A stretch of DNA of 22,561 nucleotides from CAYONP01 sp964405335 (GTDB lineage Bacteria > Armatimonadota > UBA10988), in the NCBI GenBank assembly GCA_964405335.1, contig CAYONP010000091.1, forward strand, positions 1 to 22,561, in the 5' to 3' direction. Within the stretch, counting starts at the first letter, position 1. Each line of letters begins with the position of its first letter. The translations under genes and the position numbers were made by a program. Under the pieces are notes generated by a model. The model worked only from the letters and a program-made list of their open reading frames with translations. It was not told where the DNA came from and ran no database searches. Positions 8,038 to 15,510 of the stretch are shown piece after piece.

Positions 8038-8583
8038 ATGACTGGACGGACCCTGCTTCGTGGTGCGACGTTCGTCTTGGCGGCCGCCGTCGTCGGCCTG
8101 GCCGCCGCCCAGATGCAGCGCGACCTGACCCGGCCGGCCGAGGTGCAGGCCCAGACCCCGGTGACCGACACTCGACTCCGCCGCACGCCGCCGAACCCGT
8201 TTCGGATCACCATCGACGGCATCCCCGCCGGCGGCTTCCTGAAGTTCGAGGTGATGTCCGAGCAGATGGAGGTGATTGAGTTTCAGGATGGCGCCGACCT
8301 GCTCACCCGCAAGCGGCCGGGCCGCGTCGGCGTGCCCGACCTGGTGTTGCACAAGAACGTCAGCGACTCCACGCCGAACCTGTACAACTGGTGGACCGCC
8401 TGTGAAAACGGTCAGCTCGAACGCCGGCAGATCGTGGTCGAACTGCTCGACGGCGCCGGCGTGCCGCGGCGGCGATGGACCTACCACAACGCCTGGCCGA
8501 GCAAGTGGGAAGTCGTCGTGGCCGAGAACGGCACCCCGAGCGAGACCTTCACCTTCTCGGCCGAAGAGGTCGCGTTCGACTAG
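8038..8583 (+). CDS. Exported tail-tube-like protein (T4 gp19 / contractile injection tube family), copy 1
   Basis: This 181-residue protein starts with a basic N-region and a hydrophobic core (TFVLAAAVVGLAAA, residues 11-24), an apparent signal peptide or membrane anchor. Residues 53-180 look like the gp19-like tail-tube family. Visible family features are a first strand NPFRITIDGIP, the stretch SEQMEVIEFQDG, KRPGRVGVPDLVLHKNVSD, a LYNWW helix start, then IVVELLDGAGVPRRRW and the hallmark NAWPSKWE at 151-158. Normal tube proteins of phages and extracellular injection systems are cytoplasmic and lack a signal peptide. A very strong AGGAGGGAGG ribosome-binding site fixes the start, although the frame is open further upstream. 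It is followed 17 bases later by a diverged paralogue. No sheath, baseplate, spike or AAA ATPase gene is nearby. Family recognition is by eye and moderately sure; the function is unknown. Confidence 0.78.
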   Translation: MTGRTLLRGATFVLAAAVVGLAAAQMQRDLTRPAEVQAQTPVTDTRLRRTPPNPFRITIDGIPAGGFLKFEVMSEQMEVIEFQDGADLLTRKRPGRVGVPDLVLHKNVSDSTPNLYNWWTACENGQLERRQIVVELLDGAGVPRRRWTYHNAWPSKWEVVVAENGTPSETFTFSAEEVAFD

Positions 8584-8600
8584 CCTGCGGAGGATCCGAC

Positions 8601-9149
8601 ATGCACACTCCATCGCGTCTCGTCCCGTGGCTGTGGCTCGTCGCCGGGCTGGCCGGCGGCGCCTGGCTGGCCCGCGACCCGGTGCCGGTGGCCGCCGCCG
8701 GGCCGACGGCGCGGCGCCTGGCCGACCCGCCGCTGGCGCTGCGCCGCGGCACGGCCAACCTGCGCGTCAGCGCCGACGGCGCGGTCCAGCCTTATTTCAC
8801 CGAGATCAGCGAACTCGGCGCCGAGCTCGAGGTGCGCGAGTTCCGCATGGGCGGTTCGGCCACCCGCGTGTCCGGCCTCGTGGTCGGCGCGCAAAGGCCG
8901 GTGCGCGTGACCCTGGTCAAGGCCGTCTCCGACCCAGCCCCTGGACTCTATAGCTGGTGGGACGACCTCAAGGCCGGCCAGCCGCGCCGCGCCGCGCTGA
9001 CCGTCGAGCTGCTCGACAACACCCAGCAGGTGGTCCGCACCTGGCGCTACACCGCGGCCCTCCCCTGCGCCTGGGAGCTGGTCTACAACGACGAGGGCAG
9101 CCTGGTCGAGGAGGTCACCTTCGCGGCCACCGACGTGCAGACGCCGTAG
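8601..9149 (+). CDS. Exported tail-tube-like protein, diverged copy 2
   Basis: This 182-residue protein starts with a hydrophobic segment (VPWLWLVAGLAGGAWLA, 8-24) and a possible cleavage site near VAAAG (30-34). Residues 50-178 share the pattern of the preceding protein: RPVRVTLVKAVSD against PDLVLHKNVSD, PGLYSWWDDLKAG against PNLYNWWTACENG, ALTVELLDN against IVVELLDGA, RTWRY, then CAWELV where the first copy has SKWEVV. It is more diverged from the tail-tube family than copy 1, lacking the NAWP motif. GGAGG stands seven bases before the ATG. The pair is most easily explained by an old tandem duplication. Two different exported subunits could assemble together, but nothing in the sequence proves it. 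Confidence 0.72.
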   Translation: MHTPSRLVPWLWLVAGLAGGAWLARDPVPVAAAGPTARRLADPPLALRRGTANLRVSADGAVQPYFTEISELGAELEVREFRMGGSATRVSGLVVGAQRPVRVTLVKAVSDPAPGLYSWWDDLKAGQPRRAALTVELLDNTQQVVRTWRYTAALPCAWELVYNDEGSLVEEVTFAATDVQTP

Positions 9150-9168
9150 GCCGACCGTCCCAGTCGGC
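9150..9168. terminator. Candidate bidirectional terminator hairpin
   Basis: GCCGAC and GTCGGC pair over six bases with a seven-base loop, in the 30-base gap between two convergent genes. There is no clear T run on either side. The stem is short, but the position fits a shared terminator. Confidence 0.4.
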
Positions 9169-9179
9169 GCGGGCTGGGG

Positions 9180-10262
9180 CTACCCTACCACCCGCCGCTT
9201 CAGCGCGTCGGCATAGTAGGCGTAGTTCGACCACGAGACATCAGACGGCACCAGGTGGTCGAGGTCGGGGATGTAGCGCCCCGCCTCGACCGCCGGCCAG
9301 ACCCGGTCGAGTTCAGCGTCGATCGCCGCCGGGCCGACGGCCAGGGCGCGCTTGTCGATCCCGCCCATGACGCCCAGGTCGGGCCAGCGGCGGCGGAACT
9401 CGTTGACGTCGCAGCCGGCGGCGACCTCGAGCGGCCAGAGGAAGTTCACCCCCGCCTCGCGCATCGGGTCGACAATCAGCCGCGGATCGCCGTCGGTGTC
9501 GACCTCGAGCAGCGGGATGCCGTGCTCATCGGCGAAGGCGCGGATGCGGCGGTAGCAGGGGCCCATGAACTCGCGCCACATCGCCGGCGAGATGAGCGGC
9601 CCCTGCCGCCCGCACATGTCCTCCCAGATTTCGATCACGTCGACCCGGACCAACTTCACCACCGCGGCGAAGACCGTCAGGTAGACGTCGGTCAGTCGCT
9701 CCATGATCTCGTGGATCAGCGCCGGGTCGGTGCAGAAGGTGAGCAGGCACTCCTCGTCGCCGAGCAGCCAGCGCACGCCGCCGAAGATGCCGACATCGGG
9801 AAAGTAGCCAAGCTGGATGGGGATCCCCGCCGCCTGCCAGATGCCTGCCACCTCGGCCCAGTTGCCGGCCAGTCGATCGGGCTGGTCGGGGTCGAGCCGC
9901 AGGTCGCGGTACTCCTCCCAGTCGCGCCGGCTCGCGATCGGGAAGCGCAGGAACTGCGGCATCGATTCGCCCTTGCGCGTGTCGCGACGGACGATGCCCC
10001 AGTGATCGACGTGGACATAGTCGTCGGGCCCCGATTCAAGCACCTGGTGCGGCACGCGCGGGCACGGGCCGCAGTTGACCGGCACCACGTGCGGCACGGC
10101 GTCGGGCTGCCAGTGGCTGCGGTGGTCGGTGATCTCCTCGGGCTTGCCCTCGTCGATCCAGCGCTGCCAGGTGCGCCCCCAGGGGCCCCAGAAGAGCCAG
10201 AACGGCGGCCGGTCGACCGGCTCGCCCAACAGATACGACACGAACCGATCGCGGTCCGTCAT
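9180..10262 (-). CDS. Uroporphyrinogen decarboxylase (URO-D) family protein, corrinoid methyltransferase-like
   Basis: This 360-residue protein has the URO-D TIM-barrel pattern of the divergent subfamily common in environmental genomes rather than true HemE. Recognisable parts are the N-terminal RDRFVSYLLGEPVDRPPF, the strand VDVIEIWEDMCGRQGPLISP, NFLWPLEVAAGCDV and the C-terminal GVMGGIDKRAL followed by GRYIPDLDHLVPSDVSW. In MtaA-type methyltransferases a His-x-Cys zinc site is expected in the middle of the barrel. Here the corresponding place appears to read EVDTDGD (Asp255, Asp257), so a zinc-thiolate methyltransferase mechanism is doubtful. It starts nine bases after the stop of the large secreted glycosidase-like gene, so the two are cotranscribed. 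The role could be demethylation or another modification of a small substrate; none can be named. Confidence 0.85.
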   Translation of the reverse strand: MTDRDRFVSYLLGEPVDRPPFWLFWGPWGRTWQRWIDEGKPEEITDHRSHWQPDAVPHVVPVNCGPCPRVPHQVLESGPDDYVHVDHWGIVRRDTRKGESMPQFLRFPIASRRDWEEYRDLRLDPDQPDRLAGNWAEVAGIWQAAGIPIQLGYFPDVGIFGGVRWLLGDEECLLTFCTDPALIHEIMERLTDVYLTVFAAVVKLVRVDVIEIWEDMCGRQGPLISPAMWREFMGPCYRRIRAFADEHGIPLLEVDTDGDPRLIVDPMREAGVNFLWPLEVAAGCDVNEFRRRWPDLGVMGGIDKRALAVGPAAIDAELDRVWPAVEAGRYIPDLDHLVPSDVSWSNYAYYADALKRRVVG

Positions 10263-10271
10263 GCCCAGCCC

Positions 10272-13200
10272 CTATTCGATCGCCACCGCCTCGACCAGCG
10301 GCGGATGCCGCCGCCGCGCCGCCTCGACCTCGGCATAGGCCGGCGAGGTCTGCGGTCCGTAGAACCCGAACGCATCGCGCGAGGCCGCCGGGTCGCCCGA
10401 GTAGCCGAGCCCGCCCAGATTGGCCGAATCCCACCACGAGAGCGAGCCGCCGCCCTCGAGCCGGACCAGACTGAGTGCCCAGGCATCGCTATAGACGGCG
10501 ACCCAGTCGGGCGACTCGCCGGCGATGCCCTCGGCGTCGCCCTTGCCATCCAGCGCCGCGATGCGGCCCAGGCTGTCGGTCACCGTCCCGCCGCGGGCGA
10601 AGTAGAGCCGATGGTGCAGCCCGGCCACGCTCGGCCGCGCCTCGGTCGCCACCTCAAACCGGTCGGCATAGAACGTGAACGTCCGGGCATAGCGCGTGGT
10701 GTTGTCGGCCAGGTTGCGCTCGACCCGCACGACCGTCCGCACCGGCCCGGCAGCCAGCACGTCGAGGCGTTCTAGTTGGCCGTTCTCGTCGACCCAGCCG
10801 GTGGCCGCGCTCGAGTAGACCATCTGCGTGATCACCGGCCGCCGCGGCTGCTCGCCGATTTCGATGCGCAGGTGGCGCGGCACGCCGTCGGCCAGGTCGA
10901 GCGCATAGACCGGCGTCTCGATCCGCCGGCTGTCGGCCTGCCAGAACCCGCCCGCCGGCCGCAGGCTGCCGCTCTGCGCCGGCTGGACGATGACATCGAA
11001 CTCGCGGCCGCGGCCGGGCGCCAACTCGCCGTCGATCTGCCAGACCAGCGTGCCGCGCAGCGGGTTCGCCGGCGTGTTCTCGAACTGCGACGGCACAGCC
11101 TGCCCGCCGGCGGCGTCGAGCACCCGCACGCTGGCGGGATCGGCGCCGTCGTGGAGCTGCAGCGGGGCGGCCACCACCGCGTCGCGGTGGCTGACCACCG
11201 GCGCGGTGACGCGGAACCGCGCCGCCGGCAGCCGCGGCCAGCGACGCCAGTCGATGGCGATGTCGGCCACCGCAGCGGCCCGGTTGTTGGCCACGAGCTG
11301 CTCGGTCTGGCCGGCCGGCGGCTCGGCCACGACAGCGAACCGGCGCGGGCCGTCGAGCGCGGCCGTGTCGACCTCGAAGCTGAACGTCTCGGCGTCGCGC
11401 GGGGCCAGGTGCAGCGGCTGCTCGGCCCAGGGCAGGCCGTCGACCAGCAGTCGCAGGCGGCCGCCGGCGACCGGCTGCCAGCCGTCGTTGGCGACGATGG
11501 CCGAGACGGTCAGCGGATCGCCCTGCTCGGGCGCTTCGGGGGTGAAGATCAGCTCGCTGACCAGCAGGTCGGCCAGCGCCGTCTCGCTGCCGGTGGCCAG
11601 CTCGAGCCAGGCGCCGCGCGGGTCGAGCTCGGCCTTGCCCTCGTCGACCAGCAGCACGCGCGCGCCGAGCCGCCGGCCGCCGGCGTCGAGCTCGAACAGC
11701 CGCGAATGCTCGACGTCCCAACCCTCGACCAGCGCCGCTGGGTTGAGGGTCAGCGGGTCGCTGCCCTCGGCGATCCGGATCCGCTCGGGCGACTCGACGG
11801 TCACCGTCGCCACGCCGTCGCTCATCAGGCCGGGCACGCTGACCGGTTCGTCGGTTGACCGACCGTCCACCGCGGCGTAGAGCCTGCCCCGCACGCGGGT
11901 CGCCGGCCCGTTGCCGAGCATCCGTCGCTCGGCGAGGAATCTCGGGCCGACGGCGACGAAGCCATGCGGCGGCAGGGTCACCGTGCGCCCGGCGACGGTG
12001 ACTTCGCGGGCTTCGGCGGCGAAGTTGACCACCGCTTCGCGGCCGCCGGCGAAGGTGCTGCGCTGCACCAGTCGTTCGGCGGAGAGGAACTCGTGGCCGA
12101 GCATCTCGTCCCACATCACCTCGCCGTGCCACGGGCCGGTATGGCGATATGACTGCAGCGTGCGCGCGCGGCCGGCTTCGGTTTCCCAGCCGAAGCCGAG
12201 GCTGGTCACCCAGTACATCGGCGGCGTGCCATAAAGCACGTTGAAGGCGTCTTTGCGGTCGCTCAGGCTCGGGTCGAACTCGTCGAGGTAGCCGTTGGTG
12301 TCGCCCCAGTACCAGTAGTCGACCACGCAGTCGCCGAAGACCAGCTCCCACAGCGGAATGCGCCGGGCCGGGCCGAGGCCGAACTCGCGGTACTCGTCGC
12401 TGATCTGGGCCAGACCCTCCTCGGGCTTGAGCAGATGCCCCGCCGGCCAGGAGAAGTAGGGATTGAGGGACATCATGCCCTCGAAGTAGTCCATCTGCGG
12501 CACGGCCCACCAGCGGCCATGCTCGCCGCCGGTGACCAGCCCGCGCTGATTGACATACTCGAACAGCTCACGCTTGTAGGCCATGTCCTGCTCATGGCCG
12601 TAGGGGTTGTCGTCGGCGTAGTTCTCGACCAGGTTCATCGCCGTAGTGACGTCGAGAAAGCGGGCCAGGTAGGGCTTCTCGACCAGCTCGGGCGCGATGT
12701 AGGCCTCCGCCGCCGCGCGCATCTTGTCTGACCGGCGTTGGTAGTACTGCGTCTGCTTGTCCCAGGTCAGCCAACCCATGTGGAGTGAGCCGTCGCGGTG
12801 CCGGGCGACGTGGTCGAGCGGGCCGTGGTTGTTGTCCCACTTTGCTGGATCGGGCTCTTCGAGCAGATCGACATAGTTGTCGTAACGGCTCGACAGGTAG
12901 CCGAGCGCGTTGATCGCGGCGAGCCGCTCGCCCGGCTCCTGCGAGTTGACAATCGCCGCGGTGATGCCCAGCCGTTTTGCCTCGGCGGCCCAGGCGGCCG
13001 AGGCGCCCCAGACGTCGGCCGCGCCGGCCAGGCGCGAGACCGCCGGCCGGGCGACCTTCTTCTCGCGCAGTGTGAGCAGCGTGCCCTCGCGACGGGCGTA
13101 CTCGCGGTAGCGCTTGGCGGCGGCCACATAGCCGCCGGTGGCGAAGAACTCGAGCCGCACCCGGCGCGGCTCGGCGAACCGGCCGAGCCGCCCGGCCCAG

Positions 13201-13784
13201 ACCGCCTGTGGCACCAGCCGGCCGTCGATCGGCGCAAGCTGGATGCCGCCGTCATAGGGCGTCTCGAGGATCATCACGTAGCCGTCGCCGGTCGGCCCGT
13301 CGCTCAGCCCGACGAAGGGCATGTCGGCAGCGAAGCCCCAGTAGGTGTGGTTGCGGTAGCGCGCCACCTCGGGCGGCAGCAACAGGCCGTTGCCATACGG
13401 CGCCAGGCAGATCTGCGGGTCGGCCAGGTCGCTGGTCAGCGGCGGGGGAAAGGCCAGCGCGCGGTCGAGCGGCACGTCGTGGTCAGGCGTGTCGATGGTG
13501 AACACCACCGCGTCGCCCTCCTCGGTGGCGGTGACCGCGACGGCCTCGCCGCCCGACTCGGCGGCAAAGCGGAGGCCGTCGGCACGACGGTCGAGCAGCA
13601 CCAGCGGCGTGGCCGGCTCGCCCGAGGCGGCCAGCACCGTGCCGAGCGGCGACGGCGCCGGCGAGCGCCAGACGCGGCCCGTGGCGAGGTGCCGGACGGC
13701 GAGCCGCCCGTCGACCAGGTCGACCCGCACCTCGCTCCGGGCGACGGTGGCAGCGAGCAGGCAGAGGGCGACCGCGGCACGCAT
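10272..13784 (-). CDS. Large secreted glycosidase-like protein with CARDB-type and beta-sandwich C-terminal modules
   Basis: This 1170-residue protein has a clear signal peptide (MRAAVALCLLAATVARS). Residues about 18-255 look like a beta-sandwich of the mutarotase-like kind that precedes many glycosidase barrels. Residues about 260-600 look like a TIM barrel, with FLDVTTAMN (Asp378) and GGEHGRWW (Glu421) as likely catalytic nucleophile and acid. This arrangement recalls GH101 and the related DUF5696 family, but I recognise it only by pattern. Residues about 740-845 form a CARDB-like adhesion/Ig-type domain (LTVSAIVANDG, LLVDGLPW). Residues about 855-1170 form a large beta-rich domain resembling DUF4861 or mutarotase folds. 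The ATG has GGAGA five bases upstream. It leads an operon with the URO-D-like gene. A role in removing sugars from glycoprotein or other complex glycan is a reasonable guess. Confidence 0.8.
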   Translation of the reverse strand: MRAAVALCLLAATVARSEVRVDLVDGRLAVRHLATGRVWRSPAPSPLGTVLAASGEPATPLVLLDRRADGLRFAAESGGEAVAVTATEEGDAVVFTIDTPDHDVPLDRALAFPPPLTSDLADPQICLAPYGNGLLLPPEVARYRNHTYWGFAADMPFVGLSDGPTGDGYVMILETPYDGGIQLAPIDGRLVPQAVWAGRLGRFAEPRRVRLEFFATGGYVAAAKRYREYARREGTLLTLREKKVARPAVSRLAGAADVWGASAAWAAEAKRLGITAAIVNSQEPGERLAAINALGYLSSRYDNYVDLLEEPDPAKWDNNHGPLDHVARHRDGSLHMGWLTWDKQTQYYQRRSDKMRAAAEAYIAPELVEKPYLARFLDVTTAMNLVENYADDNPYGHEQDMAYKRELFEYVNQRGLVTGGEHGRWWAVPQMDYFEGMMSLNPYFSWPAGHLLKPEEGLAQISDEYREFGLGPARRIPLWELVFGDCVVDYWYWGDTNGYLDEFDPSLSDRKDAFNVLYGTPPMYWVTSLGFGWETEAGRARTLQSYRHTGPWHGEVMWDEMLGHEFLSAERLVQRSTFAGGREAVVNFAAEAREVTVAGRTVTLPPHGFVAVGPRFLAERRMLGNGPATRVRGRLYAAVDGRSTDEPVSVPGLMSDGVATVTVESPERIRIAEGSDPLTLNPAALVEGWDVEHSRLFELDAGGRRLGARVLLVDEGKAELDPRGAWLELATGSETALADLLVSELIFTPEAPEQGDPLTVSAIVANDGWQPVAGGRLRLLVDGLPWAEQPLHLAPRDAETFSFEVDTAALDGPRRFAVVAEPPAGQTEQLVANNRAAAVADIAIDWRRWPRLPAARFRVTAPVVSHRDAVVAAPLQLHDGADPASVRVLDAAGGQAVPSQFENTPANPLRGTLVWQIDGELAPGRGREFDVIVQPAQSGSLRPAGGFWQADSRRIETPVYALDLADGVPRHLRIEIGEQPRRPVITQMVYSSAATGWVDENGQLERLDVLAAGPVRTVVRVERNLADNTTRYARTFTFYADRFEVATEARPSVAGLHHRLYFARGGTVTDSLGRIAALDGKGDAEGIAGESPDWVAVYSDAWALSLVRLEGGGSLSWWDSANLGGLGYSGDPAASRDAFGFYGPQTSPAYAEVEAARRRHPPLVEAVAIE

Positions 13785-13848
13785 CCGGCTCTCCGCCGGG
13801 TGCTTCGCGGTGTGTGGTCGCGGCCCTTCTGTCGGGCGGGCGCGGCTG

Positions 13849-13985
13849 TCAGGCAGGCAGCGTGCCGATTGGCGGTCGGCCGGTCAAGCCGGTAGCGGTT
13901 GCCTGCCGCGGCTCGCGGCGCCACAGGCGGCCCAGGTGGCCGCGGAGATCGGCGGTGAGGCGTTGACGACCCAGCGCTCAGCCAC
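13849..13985 (-). pseudogene. Decayed 5' fragment of a DUF3368/PIN-like toxin gene
   Basis: A GTG at 13985, overlapping the stop region of the UPF0175 gene, opens a frame that reads VAERWVVNASPPI, close to the DUF3368 N-terminus VVNASPLI that carries the first PIN-domain acidic/polar site. After that, this frame is meaningless and stops at 13884. A different frame from about 13944 reads RGHLGRLWRREPRQ, which fits the next DUF3368 segment (x-L-A-K-I-G-R-L-x-L-L-R), and stops at 13849. The parts are in the right order and spacing for one small frameshift. The rest of the gene, about 110 residues, is absent before the next gene starts. UPF0175 and DUF3368 genes are known neighbours in toxin-antitoxin-like pairs. 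Confidence 0.6.
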
Positions 13986-14229
13986 TCTCGGCCTCGCGGA
14001 GGATGGTGCCGGCATCGTACTGGAAAGGAGTTACGCCGTACCGGTCGAGCGCGGCGAGAAAGTCGGCCCGCGACAGACCCGCGACCTGGGCCGCCTTCGA
14101 CTGCGACAGCCGCTCGCGCTCATACCAGGTCACCGCGGCGGCGACGCGCATCTCGGCGACGAACGACTCCGGATCGAGGCGCAGGGCCGAAAGCGCCTCC
14201 AGCGGCAGTTCTACGGTCACGCTCGGCAT
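13978..14229 (-). CDS. UPF0175 family antitoxin-like protein
   Basis: This 83-residue protein starts MPSVTVELPLEALSAL, followed by a helical region and the helix-turn-helix-like block ERERLSQSKAAQVAGLSRADFLAALDRYGVTPFQYD, typical of UPF0175. The family is linked to VapB-like antitoxins and usually precedes a DUF3368 PIN-like gene. The ATG at 14229 is preferred because GGAG lies six bases upstream; the frame stays open to a GTG at 14256, which would add nine residues without a good ribosome-binding site. The partner toxin behind it is broken, so this may be an orphan antitoxin or transcription regulator. Related family members in archaea and cyanobacteria bind DNA. Confidence 0.85.
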   Translation of the reverse strand: MPSVTVELPLEALSALRLDPESFVAEMRVAAAVTWYERERLSQSKAAQVAGLSRADFLAALDRYGVTPFQYDAGTILREAESG

Positions 14230-14336
14230 CGCTCGCTCCGAACCCCCCTTCGTCACACAGGGCGAGGTGCCCTGCCGACAGGACTCCGTTTCGCGATGGC
14301 CAACCTCTTGGAGTCCGCGGCGAGAAGGAGCGTGAG
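14230..14336. promoter_or_regulatory. Divergent intergenic region with inverted repeats
   Basis: The region separates the UPF0175 gene from the sugar isomerase gene. AGGGC-GAGGT-GCCCT at 14259-14273 is a small inverted repeat. GGACTCC at 14281-14287 pairs with GGAGTCC at 14310-14316. Either could be a regulator site; both are short. The ribosome-binding site AAGGAG lies seven bases before 14337. Confidence 0.3.
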
Positions 14337-15203
14337 ATGGAAGTCGGGGTACGGCAACCGCCGTGCGCGCGCGAGATGGGGTTCGAGGGGTTCTGTGCCT
14401 GGGCCGCCGAGGAGGGCTTCAAGGCGATCGACGTGCCGCGCCTGACCGCCGAGGTCAAACAGGCGCTCGACAACCACGGGCTGAAAGTCGGCACCGTCGA
14501 TATGCCCAACTGGGGCGGCAACCTGAGCCCCGATCCGGAGGCACAGAAGAAGGCGCTGGAGGAGCAGAAGCGGATCTTGAGCGAAGAGGCCGCGCTCGGC
14601 GCGCACACCGTGTTTGCCGTGCTGCTGCCGGGTGACCACAGCCAGCCGCGAGCCAAGACGTTCGAGATCTGGAAGCAGACCTATCCCGACGTGGTCAAGC
14701 AGGTGCTGGTGCCGAACAACCTGCAATTCGCCATCGAGGCCTGGTTCGGGCCGGGGCCGAACCACCCCAGCATCGGCTGCACGCCCGAGATGCTGCGGCC
14801 GATGTTCGCCGCCGTCGACTCGCCGAACCTCGGCCTCTGCTATGACCCGAGCCACCTGATCCGCGTCGGGATCGACCACATGCGGTTCCTGTGGGAGTTC
14901 GGCGAGCGGGTCAAGCACGTGCACGGCAAGGACACCGAGATCATCGAGGAGCAGCTCTACCTGACCGGCAACCTCGGTCCGAGCTTCGCCGGCAAGTACG
15001 GCTACGGCGAGAGCGCCTGGCGCTACACCATCCCCGGCGAGGGTAGCGCCGACTGGGTGACCATCGCCAACCGGCTGCGCGACTTCGGCTACGACGGCTT
15101 CGTCTGCGTCGAACTCGAAGACCACTACTACTTCCCCTCGGTCGAGCAGCAGCAGCAGGGACTGGTCAACTCGCTGCGCTATCTCAACGAGGTGATCGGC
15201 TGA
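14337..15203 (+). CDS. Sugar phosphate isomerase/epimerase family protein (xylose isomerase-like TIM barrel)
   Basis: This 288-residue cytoplasmic protein belongs to the AP-endonuclease-2/xylose-isomerase-like TIM-barrel family. Metal ligands are visible at the expected strand ends: Glu134 (FAIEAW), Asp170 and His173 (CYDPSHL), His196 (KHVHGKD) and Glu259 (VCVELED). Members with this arrangement isomerise or epimerise ketoses, inosose or hydroxypyruvate, or dehydrate sugar acids. The N-terminus looks short for the family: the first beta strand is represented only by MEVGVRQPP, and there is no upstream extension in frame with a better start. AAGGAG precedes the ATG. The family is sure; the substrate is not. 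It probably works with the neighbouring glycan-degrading genes. Confidence 0.9.
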   Translation: MEVGVRQPPCAREMGFEGFCAWAAEEGFKAIDVPRLTAEVKQALDNHGLKVGTVDMPNWGGNLSPDPEAQKKALEEQKRILSEEAALGAHTVFAVLLPGDHSQPRAKTFEIWKQTYPDVVKQVLVPNNLQFAIEAWFGPGPNHPSIGCTPEMLRPMFAAVDSPNLGLCYDPSHLIRVGIDHMRFLWEFGERVKHVHGKDTEIIEEQLYLTGNLGPSFAGKYGYGESAWRYTIPGEGSADWVTIANRLRDFGYDGFVCVELEDHYYFPSVEQQQQGLVNSLRYLNEVIG

Positions 15204-15231
15204 GCCGACGACCGCGTCGTGGCGGAGGCCG

Positions 15232-15243
15232 GGAGCGCGGGCG
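15232..15243 (+). repeat. Partial GGAG-headed REP-like unit
   Basis: GGAGCGCGGGCG matches the first 12 bases of the right arm at 15443. What follows (CGAACAGCGCGTTCG) differs but again contains a small inverted repeat. It is probably a decayed or hybrid copy. Confidence 0.45.
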
Positions 15244-15264
15244 CGAACAGCGCGTTCGAATGCT

Positions 15265-15363
15265 GTCGTAGGGGCGGGTCTCAGACCCGCCCGCTGGCGA
15301 GCAGATTCGCTCTGGAAGCGGGCTCGTCGGTATTCGGGCAGGTCTGAGACCTGCCCCTACGAC
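15265..15363. repeat. REPIN-like element: two inverted GTAG-headed palindromes
   Basis: The left unit is GTCGTAG followed by the palindrome GGGCGGGTCT-C-AGACCCGCCC. The right unit is its near mirror image: GGGCAGGTCT-G-AGACCTGCCC followed by CTACGAC. The two units face each other across 43 bases, with GTAG at both outer ends, and each stem is a perfect ten base pairs. One paired change (G to A with C to T) separates the two units while keeping the stem, a sign that the hairpin itself is conserved. The layout equals that of REPINs, the doublets moved by RAYT transposases. Confidence 0.9.
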
Positions 15364-15385
15364 GAATGTCAACACGCCCGTCCCG

Positions 15386-15490
15386 CCGGTCGCCGCCGGC
15401 GGGGCCGAGCCGGCGAGGACGCCCGCGCTCCGTACGTCGTTGGGAGCGCGGGCGTCCCGCCCGCCGGTCGCGGCAGAGCCGGCGCACCAC
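15386..15490. repeat. Inverted pair of GGAG-headed GC-rich units
   Basis: GGACGCCCGCGCTCC (15417-15431) and GGAGCGCGGGCGTCC (15443-15457) are perfect 15-base inverted arms around an 11-base loop. The right unit continues as CGCCCGC, forming its own hairpin GCGGGC-GTCCC-GCCCGC after a GGAG head. Shared GCCGGCG and CCGGTCGC words extend the similarity outward on both sides to about 15386 and 15490. It lies directly upstream of the lipoprotein glycosidase gene and could influence its leader RNA. Confidence 0.8.
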
Positions 15491-15510
15491 ACTGAACCTG
15501 GAGGCGACCG

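Noticed and set aside
8038..9149. Prophage or full contractile injection system
   Set aside because: Only tube-like subunits are present; no sheath, baseplate, terminase, portal or integrase gene lies in the window and both copies have export signals.
9255..10775. Plus-strand open frame across the URO-D-like gene and the glycosidase end
   Set aside because: It crosses two well-supported minus-strand genes and has antisense-type composition.
12798..13895. Plus-strand open frame opposite the start of the large secreted glycosidase
   Set aside because: Antisense of a gene with signal peptide and good ribosome-binding site; no recognisable domain.
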